Origin: JACDAE01 sp963744875
GTDB taxonomy: Bacteria; Chloroflexota; Ktedonobacteria; Ktedonobacterales; Ktedonobacteraceae
Reading direction: 5' to 3'
DNA: 64,000 bases
Assembly: GCA_963744875.1 (NCBI GenBank)
Contig: CAVUVQ010000020.1
Location: 434,001 to 498,000, forward strand
Shown here in pieces: positions 53,178 to 62,435 of this stretch. A program made the translations under genes and the position numbers. The stretch's first letter is position 1; every line of letters starts with the position of its first letter. The notes beneath the pieces are model-generated. The model made no database searches and was not told where the DNA came from. It saw only the letters and a program-made list of their open reading frames with translations.

Positions 53178-54668
53178 ATGGCAGGAGAAGGGATAGCGGA
53201 ACTCTTGTGGCAAGAACATATACAACCAAAATCAATAGGTAAAATCAGAAAATTTTTTGCACTGCTACTGGATGCACTTTTGAAAACGGATGGTGCTATA
53301 GCCTATCTTCCGATTACGTTTGTCACCATTACCATCTTCGTTGGCTCTTCCTGGCAAGTCTTTTTATCGACCTCTGATCCGGCACGCTACCAATGCTATG
53401 CCCTGACATTCTGGTTTGGAAGCAACGCTTTGCATATGCTTCCGGCAACCCAGTGCGCTTTTTTACAGACGACGCTTTCCTCGGCCCAACCAGCATTCCA
53501 TATGTTACCTGTAGAATATCCACCCCTGACGCTGGTGCCGTTTTCACTTGCGCTCCTGGTTCCACTTTCTTATTATCAACTGGCGATTGCCTTCATTATG
53601 GCGCTGGCCGCGGTTTTCATTTATTGGCTTCTTTTGCTCTACGGTCCGCGTGGTGCTGCATTGGCATTTGCTATCAGTCTCCTCGTTGGCGCTGTAGGAA
53701 CCGCTCAAAGCCGTTTCGATCTCCTGCCAGCAGCTTTGACACTACTGTGTATCATTGCCGCCGAACGCAAACACTGGACTTCAGCCTATGTTGCGCTTGC
53801 CTTTGGGGTACTCCTCAAAATCTATCCAATCTTGCTCCTCCCAGCCCTTTTTATGGCGGAACAACGCTTTCTCGGCCATTTGCCAGTTCCCAAAAAATCG
53901 TTCAGATTATTGCCACATCAGCTATGGGAGGTCGTACATTCTGTGCGACAATGGCGCTGGAACAATCTGCTCCTCTGCCTCGCCATTATTCTGGGCGTGA
54001 CAGGCTTTTTTGCTCTATTCAATTTCCAGGGAGCCGTTCTTACACAGATCGACTACTTTGTACGCCGTCCCGTACAGGTAGAATCTATAGGTAGCACCCT
54101 GCTCTGGCTGGCACAGAATGTGGGATTTCCCCTGACCATCGGTGAAAGCTACGGCTCACTCAATATCATCAGTGCTCTGACTGGCATCGTTGCAACGCTA
54201 GGAACCCTTTTCCTGCTCGTAGGATATCTATCAGCCATCTTTATGCAATGGCGCGGCAAACTTGATATCACCCAGGCGACTATCGCCATCTTGCTGGTCT
54301 CTATCGTTACGGGAAAGGTCTTTAGCCCCCAGTATCTCATCTGGCTGATGCCATTGTTAGCCTATGCAGGGGCATTTGATGCGTTCTGGAACATCTGTTG
54401 GGGAATAGTTTCGCTGCTGACAACCTATACTTTGATCTTCCTCTACACAAAACCGGTCACCGATATACGCGATATCCCCCTGCTGCCAGGATTCTTCGAG
54501 ACGATTGGTATACGCAATGCATTCTTTGTGTTGATCACACTGGCCTATCTCTTCAACTGGTTTCATGCTCGCCAGCGCAGGCCGCTTCCCTTTGTACCAG
54601 GCGGAAAAGTCACGCGACCCCTGAAGGATCTCCTGACCTTTCAGAAGGAGCGGCCTGAGACCGGTTAA
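53178..54668 (+). CDS. GT87-like (DUF2029) polyprenol-phosphate mannosyltransferase
   Basis: A 496-residue membrane protein with about ten helices. The pattern of an early acidic-poor loop, VEYPPLTLVPFSLALL, SRFDLLPAALTLLCIIAAER, LLKIYPILLLPAL and SPQYLIWLMPLLAYAGAF is typical of GT87-type enzymes (PimE/DUF2029). These move a sugar from a polyprenyl phosphate to a glycolipid on the outer membrane face. The acceptor is unknown. No strong ribosome binding site is seen before ATG 53178 (ggcaggagaagg lies across the start), so the start may be elsewhere. Confidence 0.78.
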   Translation: MAGEGIAELLWQEHIQPKSIGKIRKFFALLLDALLKTDGAIAYLPITFVTITIFVGSSWQVFLSTSDPARYQCYALTFWFGSNALHMLPATQCAFLQTTLSSAQPAFHMLPVEYPPLTLVPFSLALLVPLSYYQLAIAFIMALAAVFIYWLLLLYGPRGAALAFAISLLVGAVGTAQSRFDLLPAALTLLCIIAAERKHWTSAYVALAFGVLLKIYPILLLPALFMAEQRFLGHLPVPKKSFRLLPHQLWEVVHSVRQWRWNNLLLCLAIILGVTGFFALFNFQGAVLTQIDYFVRRPVQVESIGSTLLWLAQNVGFPLTIGESYGSLNIISALTGIVATLGTLFLLVGYLSAIFMQWRGKLDITQATIAILLVSIVTGKVFSPQYLIWLMPLLAYAGAFDAFWNICWGIVSLLTTYTLIFLYTKPVTDIRDIPLLPGFFETIGIRNAFFVLITLAYLFNWFHARQRRPLPFVPGGKVTRPLKDLLTFQKERPETG

Positions 54669-54689
54669 GCGCTTACTTGCCAGCAGAGG

Positions 54690-55709
54690 CTAAGACACGC
54701 TCCGCTGGCAACCCTTTTTGGCTTCCTGATACCAGCGCACACCCTCAGTAATCCCACGATAGATGTCATACTGTGGTGCATAACCAAGATCGCGGCGTGC
54801 TTTCTCAATCGAGAACCATTGATCACCGCCAATTAAGGTAATACCGTAAGTTGTCAATGGTGGGGGCGCTGCATTGCGTCTGCCCATGCGTTGCCACATG
54901 ATCTCAGCCGTACGTCCGGCTGTATAAAGGGCAGAGTATGGCACATGACGCGTGAGCCGTGGCACGTTCAATGTATCCGCCACTGCATCCATGAATTCGC
55001 TTTGTGTGACGCGACGATCATCAGCAAGCGTATAGGCCTTTCCAATGACCCGCTCATCGGCATCACCAGCTTTGATCAACCCCTGGGCGACATCGCGTAC
55101 ATACACGGCTGGCACCACGTTTTTGCCAGAGCCGATGATAAAATATTTGCCTGACTCAACACGGGCAACAAAACGACCGAAGCTGGCATCATCGCGTGGC
55201 CCATAGATCCAGGCCGGACGCACGATCACCACTGGTGCACCAGATCCCTCTACCAGGTCAGCAATTAATTTTTCACCCTCAATTTTAGTACGACTATAAG
55301 GATTATCTTCCGCATGATAAGGATGATCCTCGCTTACCACACCATGGAGATGGTGACCGTAGACCGTAATGGAACTGGTATGCACAATACGCTCGACACC
55401 CGCATCCATCGCCGCCCGAATCAAGTCTGCAACTCCCCACACATTGACCGCCTGGTAGACGCTCTCCGGCCCCCATGGACCCGTTTTGGCAGCAACATTA
55501 TAGACACGTTGCACACCCTGTACCGCATTTTTCAATGATGAAGCATCAGTGAGATCACCATGCACAATTTCAACACCCGTCAACATACGCAAATGACTCG
55601 CATCTTCAACCGGTCGCACCATTGCACGCACTTCATCGCCACGCTCCACCAGCATATCAATAAGATGACCACCCAGAAAACCAGCAGCACCCGTTACTAA
55701 TACTTTCAT
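54690..55709 (-). CDS. NAD-dependent epimerase/dehydratase (3-beta-HSD-like SDR)
   Basis: A 339-residue extended SDR enzyme. The Rossmann motif is VTGAAGFLGGHL (GxxGxxG), and the active site Y-x3-K lies in YSRTKIEGE with an upstream HTSSITVYG serine. The C-terminal half resembles sterol-4-alpha-carboxylate dehydrogenase/3-beta-HSD-like members, which oxidise ring alcohols; the substrate is not known. ATG 55709 follows gaggtg; the frame extends to 55733. It converges on the mannosyltransferase gene. Confidence 0.85.
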   Translation of the reverse strand: MKVLVTGAAGFLGGHLIDMLVERGDEVRAMVRPVEDASHLRMLTGVEIVHGDLTDASSLKNAVQGVQRVYNVAAKTGPWGPESVYQAVNVWGVADLIRAAMDAGVERIVHTSSITVYGHHLHGVVSEDHPYHAEDNPYSRTKIEGEKLIADLVEGSGAPVVIVRPAWIYGPRDDASFGRFVARVESGKYFIIGSGKNVVPAVYVRDVAQGLIKAGDADERVIGKAYTLADDRRVTQSEFMDAVADTLNVPRLTRHVPYSALYTAGRTAEIMWQRMGRRNAAPPPLTTYGITLIGGDQWFSIEKARRDLGYAPQYDIYRGITEGVRWYQEAKKGCQRSVS

Positions 55710-55957
55710 TATGTTAACACCTCGTAAATACAATCAATATAGATTTATCAATAATTTGAGTATAGCAACTGGCCCAACAATTAGCAACTGAGTAGGAGAT
55801 ATTTCGATTGGCGATCTAATTTAGTGAGTAGATAAAAAATACATAAAGAATTTGCCTTTCAATCTTCCCTTGCCGTTCTCAATAGCTTATAATAAAAGCT
55901 GGATGAATAATGCAGTTCTCCCAGAAGGCGTATTCTTTAATATCAATGGAGGTTGTT

Positions 55958-57709
55958 ATGACTATTACTACTCATGCAGGTTCTCCTCAGTTTCCCACGC
56001 CAGTTGGCAGCATAAACCCATCGACGCAGGAGGAGATGGACGCGGCAGTGCAGACCTTGCAGGCCCATAAGGATGCATGGGTAGCACTCTCAATCGACGA
56101 ACGTATCAATTTAATCGATCGCTTGATTAAAGATTTTACCGCCGCCTCAGATCGCCTGGTTGCAGTATCCTGTGAGGCAAAAGGTATTGCCGTCGATTCA
56201 CCTCTGGTTGGTGAAGAATGGAGTATTGGCCCCTTTACTACCCTGAAAAATTTGTGTCAATTGCAGCGCTCGCTTGCAGATATCAAGGCCTATGGAGCAC
56301 CCAAAATTCCAGGGCCGGTAACAACACGACCAGATGGGCAGGTCGTTGCACGCGTATTTCCTCAGACCCCATATGAGCGGATCTTTTTTCAAGGCGTCAC
56401 CGCTGAAGTCTGGATGGAACCAGGCGTTACTGCTGAGGAGTTGCCAGATACCCAGGCCAGGATGTACAAAAACAAGCAGCACAATGGCAAGGTTGCTCTG
56501 GTGCTTGGTGCTGGCAACGTGGCGAGTATTCCACCTACCGATGCTCTATACAAGTTATTTGTCGAAGATCAGGTCGTAGTGCTCAAAATAAATCCAGTTA
56601 ATAGCTATCTTGGCCCGTTGATTGAAGAAAGTTTCCGCGCCCTTGTGGAGCGTGGGTTCCTGCGCATCGTGTATGGAGGTGCGCAAGAGGGAGCTTATTT
56701 ATGCAACCATACAGGCGTAGAAGAAATCCATATCACTGGCTCAGACAAAACATTTGATGCCATTGTCTTTGGGACGGGGTCCGAGGGTGAAATGCGTAAA
56801 GCGGAAAATAGAGCATTATTATCAAAGCGCGTAACGGGCGAACTGGGCAATGTCAGTCCAATCATTGTTATCCCAGGGCCATGGGGGCCAGGTGATCTGA
56901 GATACCAGGCGGAACATATTGTAACGTCGCTTACCACCAACGCCGGCTTTAACTGTAACGCGACACGTGTAATTATTCAGCACGCCGATTGGAAGCAGAG
57001 GGAAGAGTTATTGCAGCAGGTGCGCATCATTTTAGGACAACTCCCGACCCGTGATGCCTACTATCCTGGTGCCCAAGAGCGCCAGCGTTTGTTTATCGAA
57101 ACACATCCAGAGGCCGAGCAGATCGGTTCAGCAGAAGGGAAGCACCTTCCATGGACGTTGATTGCCGACGTTGATGCTAAGCAAGAGAACGATGTCTGCT
57201 TTACCACCGAAGCCTTTTGTGGCCTGTTTGCAGAGACGACGCTCGCTGCTGCAAATGTTGTGGAATACATTGAGCGAGCCGTTACCTTTGCGAATGAACA
57301 CCTGTGGGGCTCCTTGAATGCCACTATTATTGTCCATCCCAGGTCGCTCCAGGAGCCAGCGATTGCCACTGCGCTAGAACAGGCAATTGCCAATCTGCAC
57401 TATGGCACAATTGGCGTCAACTATTGGGGTGGCGTCGGCTTTACACTAGGAGTAACGACCTGGGGAGCCTTTCCTGGCGATATTGTAAATGATGTGCGCT
57501 CTGGAATTGGTACCGTGCATAATACACTTATGTTCGACAAGGCCCAGAAGTCGGTATTGCGTGGACCTTTTCGCAGTACACCGACTCCCCCATGGTTTGC
57601 CCTAAGAGGAAAAAGTGGCAGCAGAGTTTTTCCAAAGCTGGTTGCTCTAGAGGCCGCTCCAACGCCGTGGAAGGTGCCAGGCATCTTGTGGTCGGCGCTG
57701 CGAGGATAG
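55958..57709 (+). CDS. aldehyde dehydrogenase family protein
   Basis: A 583-residue member of the NAD(P)+-dependent aldehyde dehydrogenase superfamily. The cofactor region has VALVLGAGNVASIPPTDAL, the general base is in VTGELGNVSPIIV and the catalytic Cys lies in NAGFNCNATRVI. The protein is about 80 residues longer than common ALDHs: an extended N-terminal helical part and a C-terminal tail (PWFALRGKSGSR, TPWKVPGILWSAL). The tail suggests a special subgroup. The substrate is unknown. ATG 55958 follows an aatggagg site; the frame is open to 55910. Confidence 0.83.
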   Translation: MTITTHAGSPQFPTPVGSINPSTQEEMDAAVQTLQAHKDAWVALSIDERINLIDRLIKDFTAASDRLVAVSCEAKGIAVDSPLVGEEWSIGPFTTLKNLCQLQRSLADIKAYGAPKIPGPVTTRPDGQVVARVFPQTPYERIFFQGVTAEVWMEPGVTAEELPDTQARMYKNKQHNGKVALVLGAGNVASIPPTDALYKLFVEDQVVVLKINPVNSYLGPLIEESFRALVERGFLRIVYGGAQEGAYLCNHTGVEEIHITGSDKTFDAIVFGTGSEGEMRKAENRALLSKRVTGELGNVSPIIVIPGPWGPGDLRYQAEHIVTSLTTNAGFNCNATRVIIQHADWKQREELLQQVRIILGQLPTRDAYYPGAQERQRLFIETHPEAEQIGSAEGKHLPWTLIADVDAKQENDVCFTTEAFCGLFAETTLAAANVVEYIERAVTFANEHLWGSLNATIIVHPRSLQEPAIATALEQAIANLHYGTIGVNYWGGVGFTLGVTTWGAFPGDIVNDVRSGIGTVHNTLMFDKAQKSVLRGPFRSTPTPPWFALRGKSGSRVFPKLVALEAAPTPWKVPGILWSALRG

Positions 57710-57873
57710 TGTTTTACCAGGGTAGGGGCCAGCATTATGCACGACATTGAAGCATTGCCAGGTATGGCAAGTGCGAGAGCACCACAAATTAGTATATAAT
57801 GGTGAGTAATAGAAAATACATAACGCGATAGAACTGGCGAAGTATCCTTGAGACAGATCGTAGGAAGCAAGGC

Positions 57874-58842
57874 ATGCAGGAATACCAGACCTGGCGCGAG
57901 CTGCTCGCAGCTTCGCTTAAAAATCCGCGCGAACAGAGACGGATCGCTCGCATAACAAAGGCCGATAACGAAACGCTTCTCGCATGGAGCAGAAATACTC
58001 AGTCTCCTGACGTGGGACAACTGCATGCTTTACTGAAGGCTATGCCTCAGCACCAGATGTTGCTGCGTATATTGATTGTAGAAGAGTTTGAAGAGTTTGA
58101 CGAGGAACGAGATGACGCGCCAACGCAGGCATCTCTGATGGCCTTTTCATCTCATCTGCTTGAATTATCCGCAACCGTTCCAGAACAGTCCCGCTTCTGG
58201 TCGATATGCACCGCTGTACTATCTGAAGCGCTACAACAGCTCGATCCTGATCAGCTTGGTATCTCGATAAGCATAGTGCAATGCATGCCATCACAAGCAG
58301 GAATTGTCTCCTGCCTACGTGAATCTATCACCCTGGGAAGCACACCCTGGTTTGAGCAGATACAGGTGAGAACGAGATTTCTGGGCGCGGAGTCCCTGGC
58401 AGGAGCAGTGGTTTCTTCTGGCTTAATACAGGTGATTACTAACAGTAATCAAGAACAACAACTGGCGATAAACTTACCAGAGCATACGGTAAGTGCAGTT
58501 GCACTTCCAATCACATACGGCAAACGCGTTGCCGGTTGCTTTCTCATGGCTAGCACGCAGGCAGGCTATTTTTCTTCTACGGCACGGCAGGAGCTGATAG
58601 AAAATTATAGAGCCATGCTCACGTTGGCCTTTTCCCCCGACAATTTTTATGAACCTGCACAAATTATGCTGCAAACGATGCCTGCGTTTCAGGAGCAACA
58701 ACCATACCTGTCAGCCTTCCAACAGCGCATCGCAGCAACATTAAAGACAGCCTTCAGCACCAATCGCATTATCAGTTATTTAGAGGCACAACAACACGTT
58801 TGTAGCCAGATTGCGGAAGAATTGGCACAGCTTCATCCATGA
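57874..58842 (+). CDS. GAF-like domain protein with possible N-terminal HTH
   Basis: A 322-residue cytoplasmic protein. The first 70 residues (WRELLAASLKNPREQRRIAR, then ETLLAWSRNTQSPDVGQLHALLKAMP) resemble a divergent XRE-type helix-turn-helix. Residues 130-265 have the strand-helix order and SAVALPITYGKRVAGCFLMAS stretch of a GAF domain. I recognise no catalytic part. It may be a ligand-responsive regulator. The gene converges on the nir cluster with 16 bases between stops, so it is a candidate partner of the P-box/SWIM protein, but this is only context. Confidence 0.65.
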   Translation: MQEYQTWRELLAASLKNPREQRRIARITKADNETLLAWSRNTQSPDVGQLHALLKAMPQHQMLLRILIVEEFEEFDEERDDAPTQASLMAFSSHLLELSATVPEQSRFWSICTAVLSEALQQLDPDQLGISISIVQCMPSQAGIVSCLRESITLGSTPWFEQIQVRTRFLGAESLAGAVVSSGLIQVITNSNQEQQLAINLPEHTVSAVALPITYGKRVAGCFLMASTQAGYFSSTARQELIENYRAMLTLAFSPDNFYEPAQIMLQTMPAFQEQQPYLSAFQQRIAATLKTAFSTNRIISYLEAQQHVCSQIAEELAQLHP

Positions 58843-58858
58843 CGTTTCTCCTCATCAC

Positions 58859-59836
58859 TCACTTGGAGATGTAGTGGAGGGCGGAAGCTCCCAGAGAGTG
58901 CGCACAGATCTTTTGCTGTTCGTACTGTTTGCATTCGCAGATAAAGACCTGCTGACCACGAATTTCTTGTTGATGAACATTGTAATAGTTGCCATCCTTG
59001 TCACGTACCTGGTAATGACCCATAGCGACAATACGAGCATGCGGCGCATCCTGCTGCCGCGCCGCAAGTGCATCATTCAGCGCTATAATGCGCTCAGCCC
59101 TTTTGCGTGTGACTTCTTCTCTGGTCGCACGCTCATTCGCCTGTATTAGATCGATGAGGGTCTGCCGCAACTGTGCGACAGCAGGACGAAAGATGAAGAG
59201 GCCTTCCAGAAGGAGGACAAGCAAGGTAAAGCTGAATAAGATGAACTCAATCTCCTTGAGTCCTGCCACATGGTTTTCAGCCTCTCGTTGATACTGTGTT
59301 ACAATTTCGTCCATGCCAATAAGGAAAGGAGCTTGTGCGGCAAGAATTATACGGATCTCAGGTAACAAGGCAGAAGAAGGTGCCACACGTGAAGGGACAC
59401 CTCCTGTTTTGACAAAAGTGAGCAATGCGCTGGATGCTCGTAGCATAGCCTGATATGCAGGTTCAATTTTGGCGAATAAGTGTTGTACCGCCAGGCTATT
59501 ATGACCGGGCAATCCCAATGCTGTATCACCATACTGTAAACCTTGTTGACTATGCTGCCAGAGTATCGCAACTGCCCGTAATTCATTGGTGTTCTGCTGA
59601 CGATCTTGCGTATCCGTAAATACCGCAAGTGCCAGAGCGGCTTTCGTTAAACGCTGGCTCAGCATGCGTTGGCGACCTGCGACGTTGATAACCAGTGCGT
59701 CACTCGACTGCTGTTGCAGCGCAGCCTGAATCACAACCTGACTAAATACAGCCAGCAACGCAATGGTACTGAGAGCCGTGATATACAGCATCGTTAGACG
59801 CCGCGTGGGATGTCGTTTCTGAGACCACCTGTACAT
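58859..59836 (-). CDS. NarX/PilJ-type sensor domain with C-terminal SWIM zinc finger
   Basis: A 325-residue membrane protein. Helix 1 (about 17-40) is followed by a periplasm-side helical domain of the PilJ/NIT type, which begins with a P-box-like motif, DALVINVAGRQRMLSQRL (46-63); in NarX the arginine of RM in this motif binds nitrate or nitrite, here R57. Helix 2 (about 197-217) leads to a coiled coil (225-262). The C-terminal part holds C300, C302, C311 and H313 (CxCx8CxH), the SWIM zinc-finger pattern. There is no kinase, HAMP or methyl-acceptor part. The gene starts 9 bases after the nitrate transporter stop, so it is in the nitrite cluster. Confidence 0.75.
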   Translation of the reverse strand: MYRWSQKRHPTRRLTMLYITALSTIALLAVFSQVVIQAALQQQSSDALVINVAGRQRMLSQRLTKAALALAVFTDTQDRQQNTNELRAVAILWQHSQQGLQYGDTALGLPGHNSLAVQHLFAKIEPAYQAMLRASSALLTFVKTGGVPSRVAPSSALLPEIRIILAAQAPFLIGMDEIVTQYQREAENHVAGLKEIEFILFSFTLLVLLLEGLFIFRPAVAQLRQTLIDLIQANERATREEVTRKRAERIIALNDALAARQQDAPHARIVAMGHYQVRDKDGNYYNVHQQEIRGQQVFICECKQYEQQKICAHSLGASALHYISK

Positions 59837-59845
59837 ATTTTATTA

Positions 59846-61099
59846 CTACGCCGTCTCAGCTTCGACTATCACAGCAGGTGTCACCGACCATTCCCGTTGA
59901 GCAGCAAGCAGGATACGCAAAGCCACGAGAGCAATAAAGGCAATGATCGCCAATATTACCAGACCGAAGCCGTATGACCCAGTGATTTGTTTGACGCTCC
60001 CTAGTACGATTGGCAGAAAAAAACCACCGATACCACCAAAGGCTCCCACCAGTCCGCTGGCAATGCCTATCTCACGGCGGAAACGTAGCGGTACCAGTTG
60101 AAAAACCGCCCCGTTCCCCATACCAAGACAGACCATTATGAAGAGGAAGAGCCAGATCATCACCCCGATAGCAGGCAAAAGCGAGATCGCAAAGTAGGTA
60201 ACGCCAATACCAACTAGCAAAACAGTAAGCATCCGTCCACCACCAACTTTATCCGCGAGGAAGCCCCCCAGAGGTCGGAACGAGCTACCAAGGAACGCAG
60301 CCAGAGCGGTAAACAGACCAGCCGTGATGGGATTGAATGTATACTGATTCTTGAGGAAGAGAGGCAGGAAGGTGCTAAGACCAACAAAGCCGCCAAAGGT
60401 GACGCTATAGAATAGACAGAACCACCATATATCCCCACTGTGGAGTATGCCCAGGTAGTGGCTCAAGCTCACACTCTTTGGACGATCAGGGCTATCTTTT
60501 GCCAGGAGCACGAAGATTATAAGCACAATGGCAAGAGGGATCATCGCCAGTCCCATAACTGCATGCCAGCCCATAGACTTTGCCAGCGATGGGGCCGTGA
60601 GATTCGCCACCACCGTACCTATATTACCAGCCGCAGTAATCCCCATGATAAGTCCCTGACGAGAAGGTGGATACCAGCGGCTGGCAAGAGGAAGGGCCAC
60701 CGCAAATGATGAACCCGCTACCCCCAACATCAATCCGATAGCGATGATACCAGCAAAGTTTACCGGCAAAAGCCATGCCAGAAATAGGGGAATAAAGAGG
60801 AACAACAGCATAAGCGTGCCACTACGCTTACCACCAAATCGGTCGCTTAAAATACCCATGATAATGCGCATCAATGAGCCACTCAGTGTAGGAATGGCTA
60901 CCATCAAACCCTGTTGTGCACTATTAAGCTTGAGATCTTTCGTGATAAAGATGCTCAGAGACCCAAGCAGTACCCACAGTGTGAAGCATAGGTCGAAATG
61001 AAGGAACGATGCGAAAACGGTTAATGCTGAACCGCCGTTCGTACGTGTAGATGTCTGCACTTTCTTAACTCCTGACAGCAATTTGCGTTCTGTTCTCAC
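59846..61099 (-). CDS. narK: nitrate/nitrite transporter, MFS NarK type
   Basis: A 417-residue MFS protein with 12 helices. NarK-family marks are the nitrate signature stretches GSSFAVALPLASRWYPPSRQGLIMGITAAGNIG and, in the second half, GLVGAFGGIGGFFLPIVLG (each a Gly-rich NS motif), plus R in SLMRIIMGILSDRFGGK. It imports nitrate or moves nitrite. The gene is fourth in the minus-strand order nirB, nirD, hemD, narK, with 78 bases after hemD. ATG 61099 gives a 25-residue polar N-terminus; shorter starts are possible. Confidence 0.88.
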   Translation of the reverse strand: MRTERKLLSGVKKVQTSTRTNGGSALTVFASFLHFDLCFTLWVLLGSLSIFITKDLKLNSAQQGLMVAIPTLSGSLMRIIMGILSDRFGGKRSGTLMLLFLFIPLFLAWLLPVNFAGIIAIGLMLGVAGSSFAVALPLASRWYPPSRQGLIMGITAAGNIGTVVANLTAPSLAKSMGWHAVMGLAMIPLAIVLIIFVLLAKDSPDRPKSVSLSHYLGILHSGDIWWFCLFYSVTFGGFVGLSTFLPLFLKNQYTFNPITAGLFTALAAFLGSSFRPLGGFLADKVGGGRMLTVLLVGIGVTYFAISLLPAIGVMIWLFLFIMVCLGMGNGAVFQLVPLRFRREIGIASGLVGAFGGIGGFFLPIVLGSVKQITGSYGFGLVILAIIAFIALVALRILLAAQREWSVTPAVIVEAETA

Positions 61100-61177
61100 T
61101 GAAAAAGCACTAAAAGGCGTGTATTACGATGAATATGTTCTCGTTTTTTATTTTTAACGCATCAACATTGATGAGCG

Positions 61178-62002
61178 TTAATGGCTTCCAAATACCTCCA
61201 TATAATCGGTCAAGGCTTTCATAAGATGACCAATTTTGGGATGCTGTGGTTCTACACGCGGTATTACCCCATATTCGCGCAAAGCAGCCGTACAGGTTGG
61301 TCCTATCGATGCCACGACTGTCCGCGTATTCAACGCCTGTGCCAGCTCATCTCGTGAAACGTTCTCCTCCGCAACGAGGAACAGGTGGCGTATCTGCACT
61401 TGACTGGTAAAGACAATAGCACCTATTTGCTGCTCCAGAATGTCCGTCACCAGGGAACGCAATGGCACGATATCTTCCGGCAAGAGCCATTCATAGAGCA
61501 TCAGCTCTTCGACGCGAGCGCCTCTTTCCTGCAAATTTTGTACTACCTGTGCATTGCGCTCTCCATAGTGCACGATCGCCACGTTGGAGCCTTGCATGGG
61601 GAGAGATTCCATTGCTTCCAACAGCTCATTCGTTGTGTAGGGTTCGCTCGCACTCGCCGCTATTGGTATCCGCAAACGTTTGAGTGCCGCGCCTGGCTTA
61701 GGGCCTCGACAAACAACTGTGATGTTATGCATTGCTGCGTGCAGTTCCTCTGCGCGACCCAGTTCCTGCGCAACACGGAAGAGCGTATCTACTCCAACAC
61801 CCGTGAAAAAAACCACCATTTGCAACGTCGCACTCACCATGTGATCGATAAAGGTTGCTACCTCTTCTTTGTTTTCCAACGCGGACTCACGTAGAGCGGG
61901 TGCACAGACTGGCTCACCACCATAACGGCGTATCATGTTAGCAATCTCGCCACTCATGCGGGCCTCTAATAGAGCAATCCGTGTTCCATTGAAACTGCTC
62001 AT
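61178..62002 (-). CDS. hemD: uroporphyrinogen-III synthase
   Basis: A 274-residue protein with the two-lobe HemD pattern: FNGTRIALLEARMSGEIANMIRRYGGEP at the N-terminus, a hinge, VVFFTGVGVDTLF, then TNELLEAMESLPMQGSNVAIVHYGERN, and IVFTSQVQIRHLF and VVASIGPTCTAALREYGV in the last third. It closes hydroxymethylbilane to uroporphyrinogen III, the precursor of siroheme. Its place within a nitrite reductase cluster fits, since NirB needs siroheme. The methyltransferase/chelatase genes for siroheme are not in the window. It lies 62 bases after nirD. Confidence 0.88.
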   Translation of the reverse strand: MSSFNGTRIALLEARMSGEIANMIRRYGGEPVCAPALRESALENKEEVATFIDHMVSATLQMVVFFTGVGVDTLFRVAQELGRAEELHAAMHNITVVCRGPKPGAALKRLRIPIAASASEPYTTNELLEAMESLPMQGSNVAIVHYGERNAQVVQNLQERGARVEELMLYEWLLPEDIVPLRSLVTDILEQQIGAIVFTSQVQIRHLFLVAEENVSRDELAQALNTRTVVASIGPTCTAALREYGVIPRVEPQHPKIGHLMKALTDYMEVFGSH

Positions 62003-62064
62003 CGCTCATCCTTTCCTCATTCATGCACGCTACTCACCTGGACGTGCATGAACCTCATCTACGT

Positions 62065-62433
62065 TTAACTATCAATTGTCAGCAGAATATCACCGCTATC
62101 GCTTAAAGAGGCAGGATAAGTCTGCAAAGCGTGACAGGTGTTTTCGATAGGTTGGCCTGTTACCAGGTTAAAGGCAAAACTGTGCAGCGGGCAGATCACT
62201 TTAGCCGGACCAACCAACCCATCGGCAAGCGGTCCTCCCCGGTGCGGACAATCAGGTTGGCTCGCATAGACGTTGCCATCACGCGAGCGAAAGACTACTA
62301 CCATTCTATTTCCTGCATGAAATGCCCGCCCCTCACCCAGAGGAATACGTTCGACTGGACCAAGATTATAGATCGCACGAACAGTCGGAGCCATAATTTC
62401 AGGAGACTGCTGCTGCTTTTCAAGAGTACTCAT
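62065..62433 (-). CDS. nirD: nitrite reductase (NADH) small subunit, Rieske type
   Basis: A 122-residue protein with a complete Rieske [2Fe-2S] site: C62-x-H64 in DCPHRGGPL and C81-x2-H84 in CPLHSFAFN. Many enterobacterial NirD proteins have lost these ligands; here they are kept. Together with NirB it reduces nitrite to ammonium with NADH in the cytoplasm. The gene starts 2 bases after the true end of nirB, so the two are coupled. Confidence 0.93.
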   Translation of the reverse strand: MSTLEKQQQSPEIMAPTVRAIYNLGPVERIPLGEGRAFHAGNRMVVVFRSRDGNVYASQPDCPHRGGPLADGLVGPAKVICPLHSFAFNLVTGQPIENTCHALQTYPASLSDSGDILLTIDS

Positions 62434-62435
62434 GA

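Noticed and set aside
53393..54094. Long open frame of 233 codons inside the mannosyltransferase gene
   Set aside because: It lies in another frame of a gene with clear membrane-protein sense, lacks a ribosome binding site and has no family pattern.
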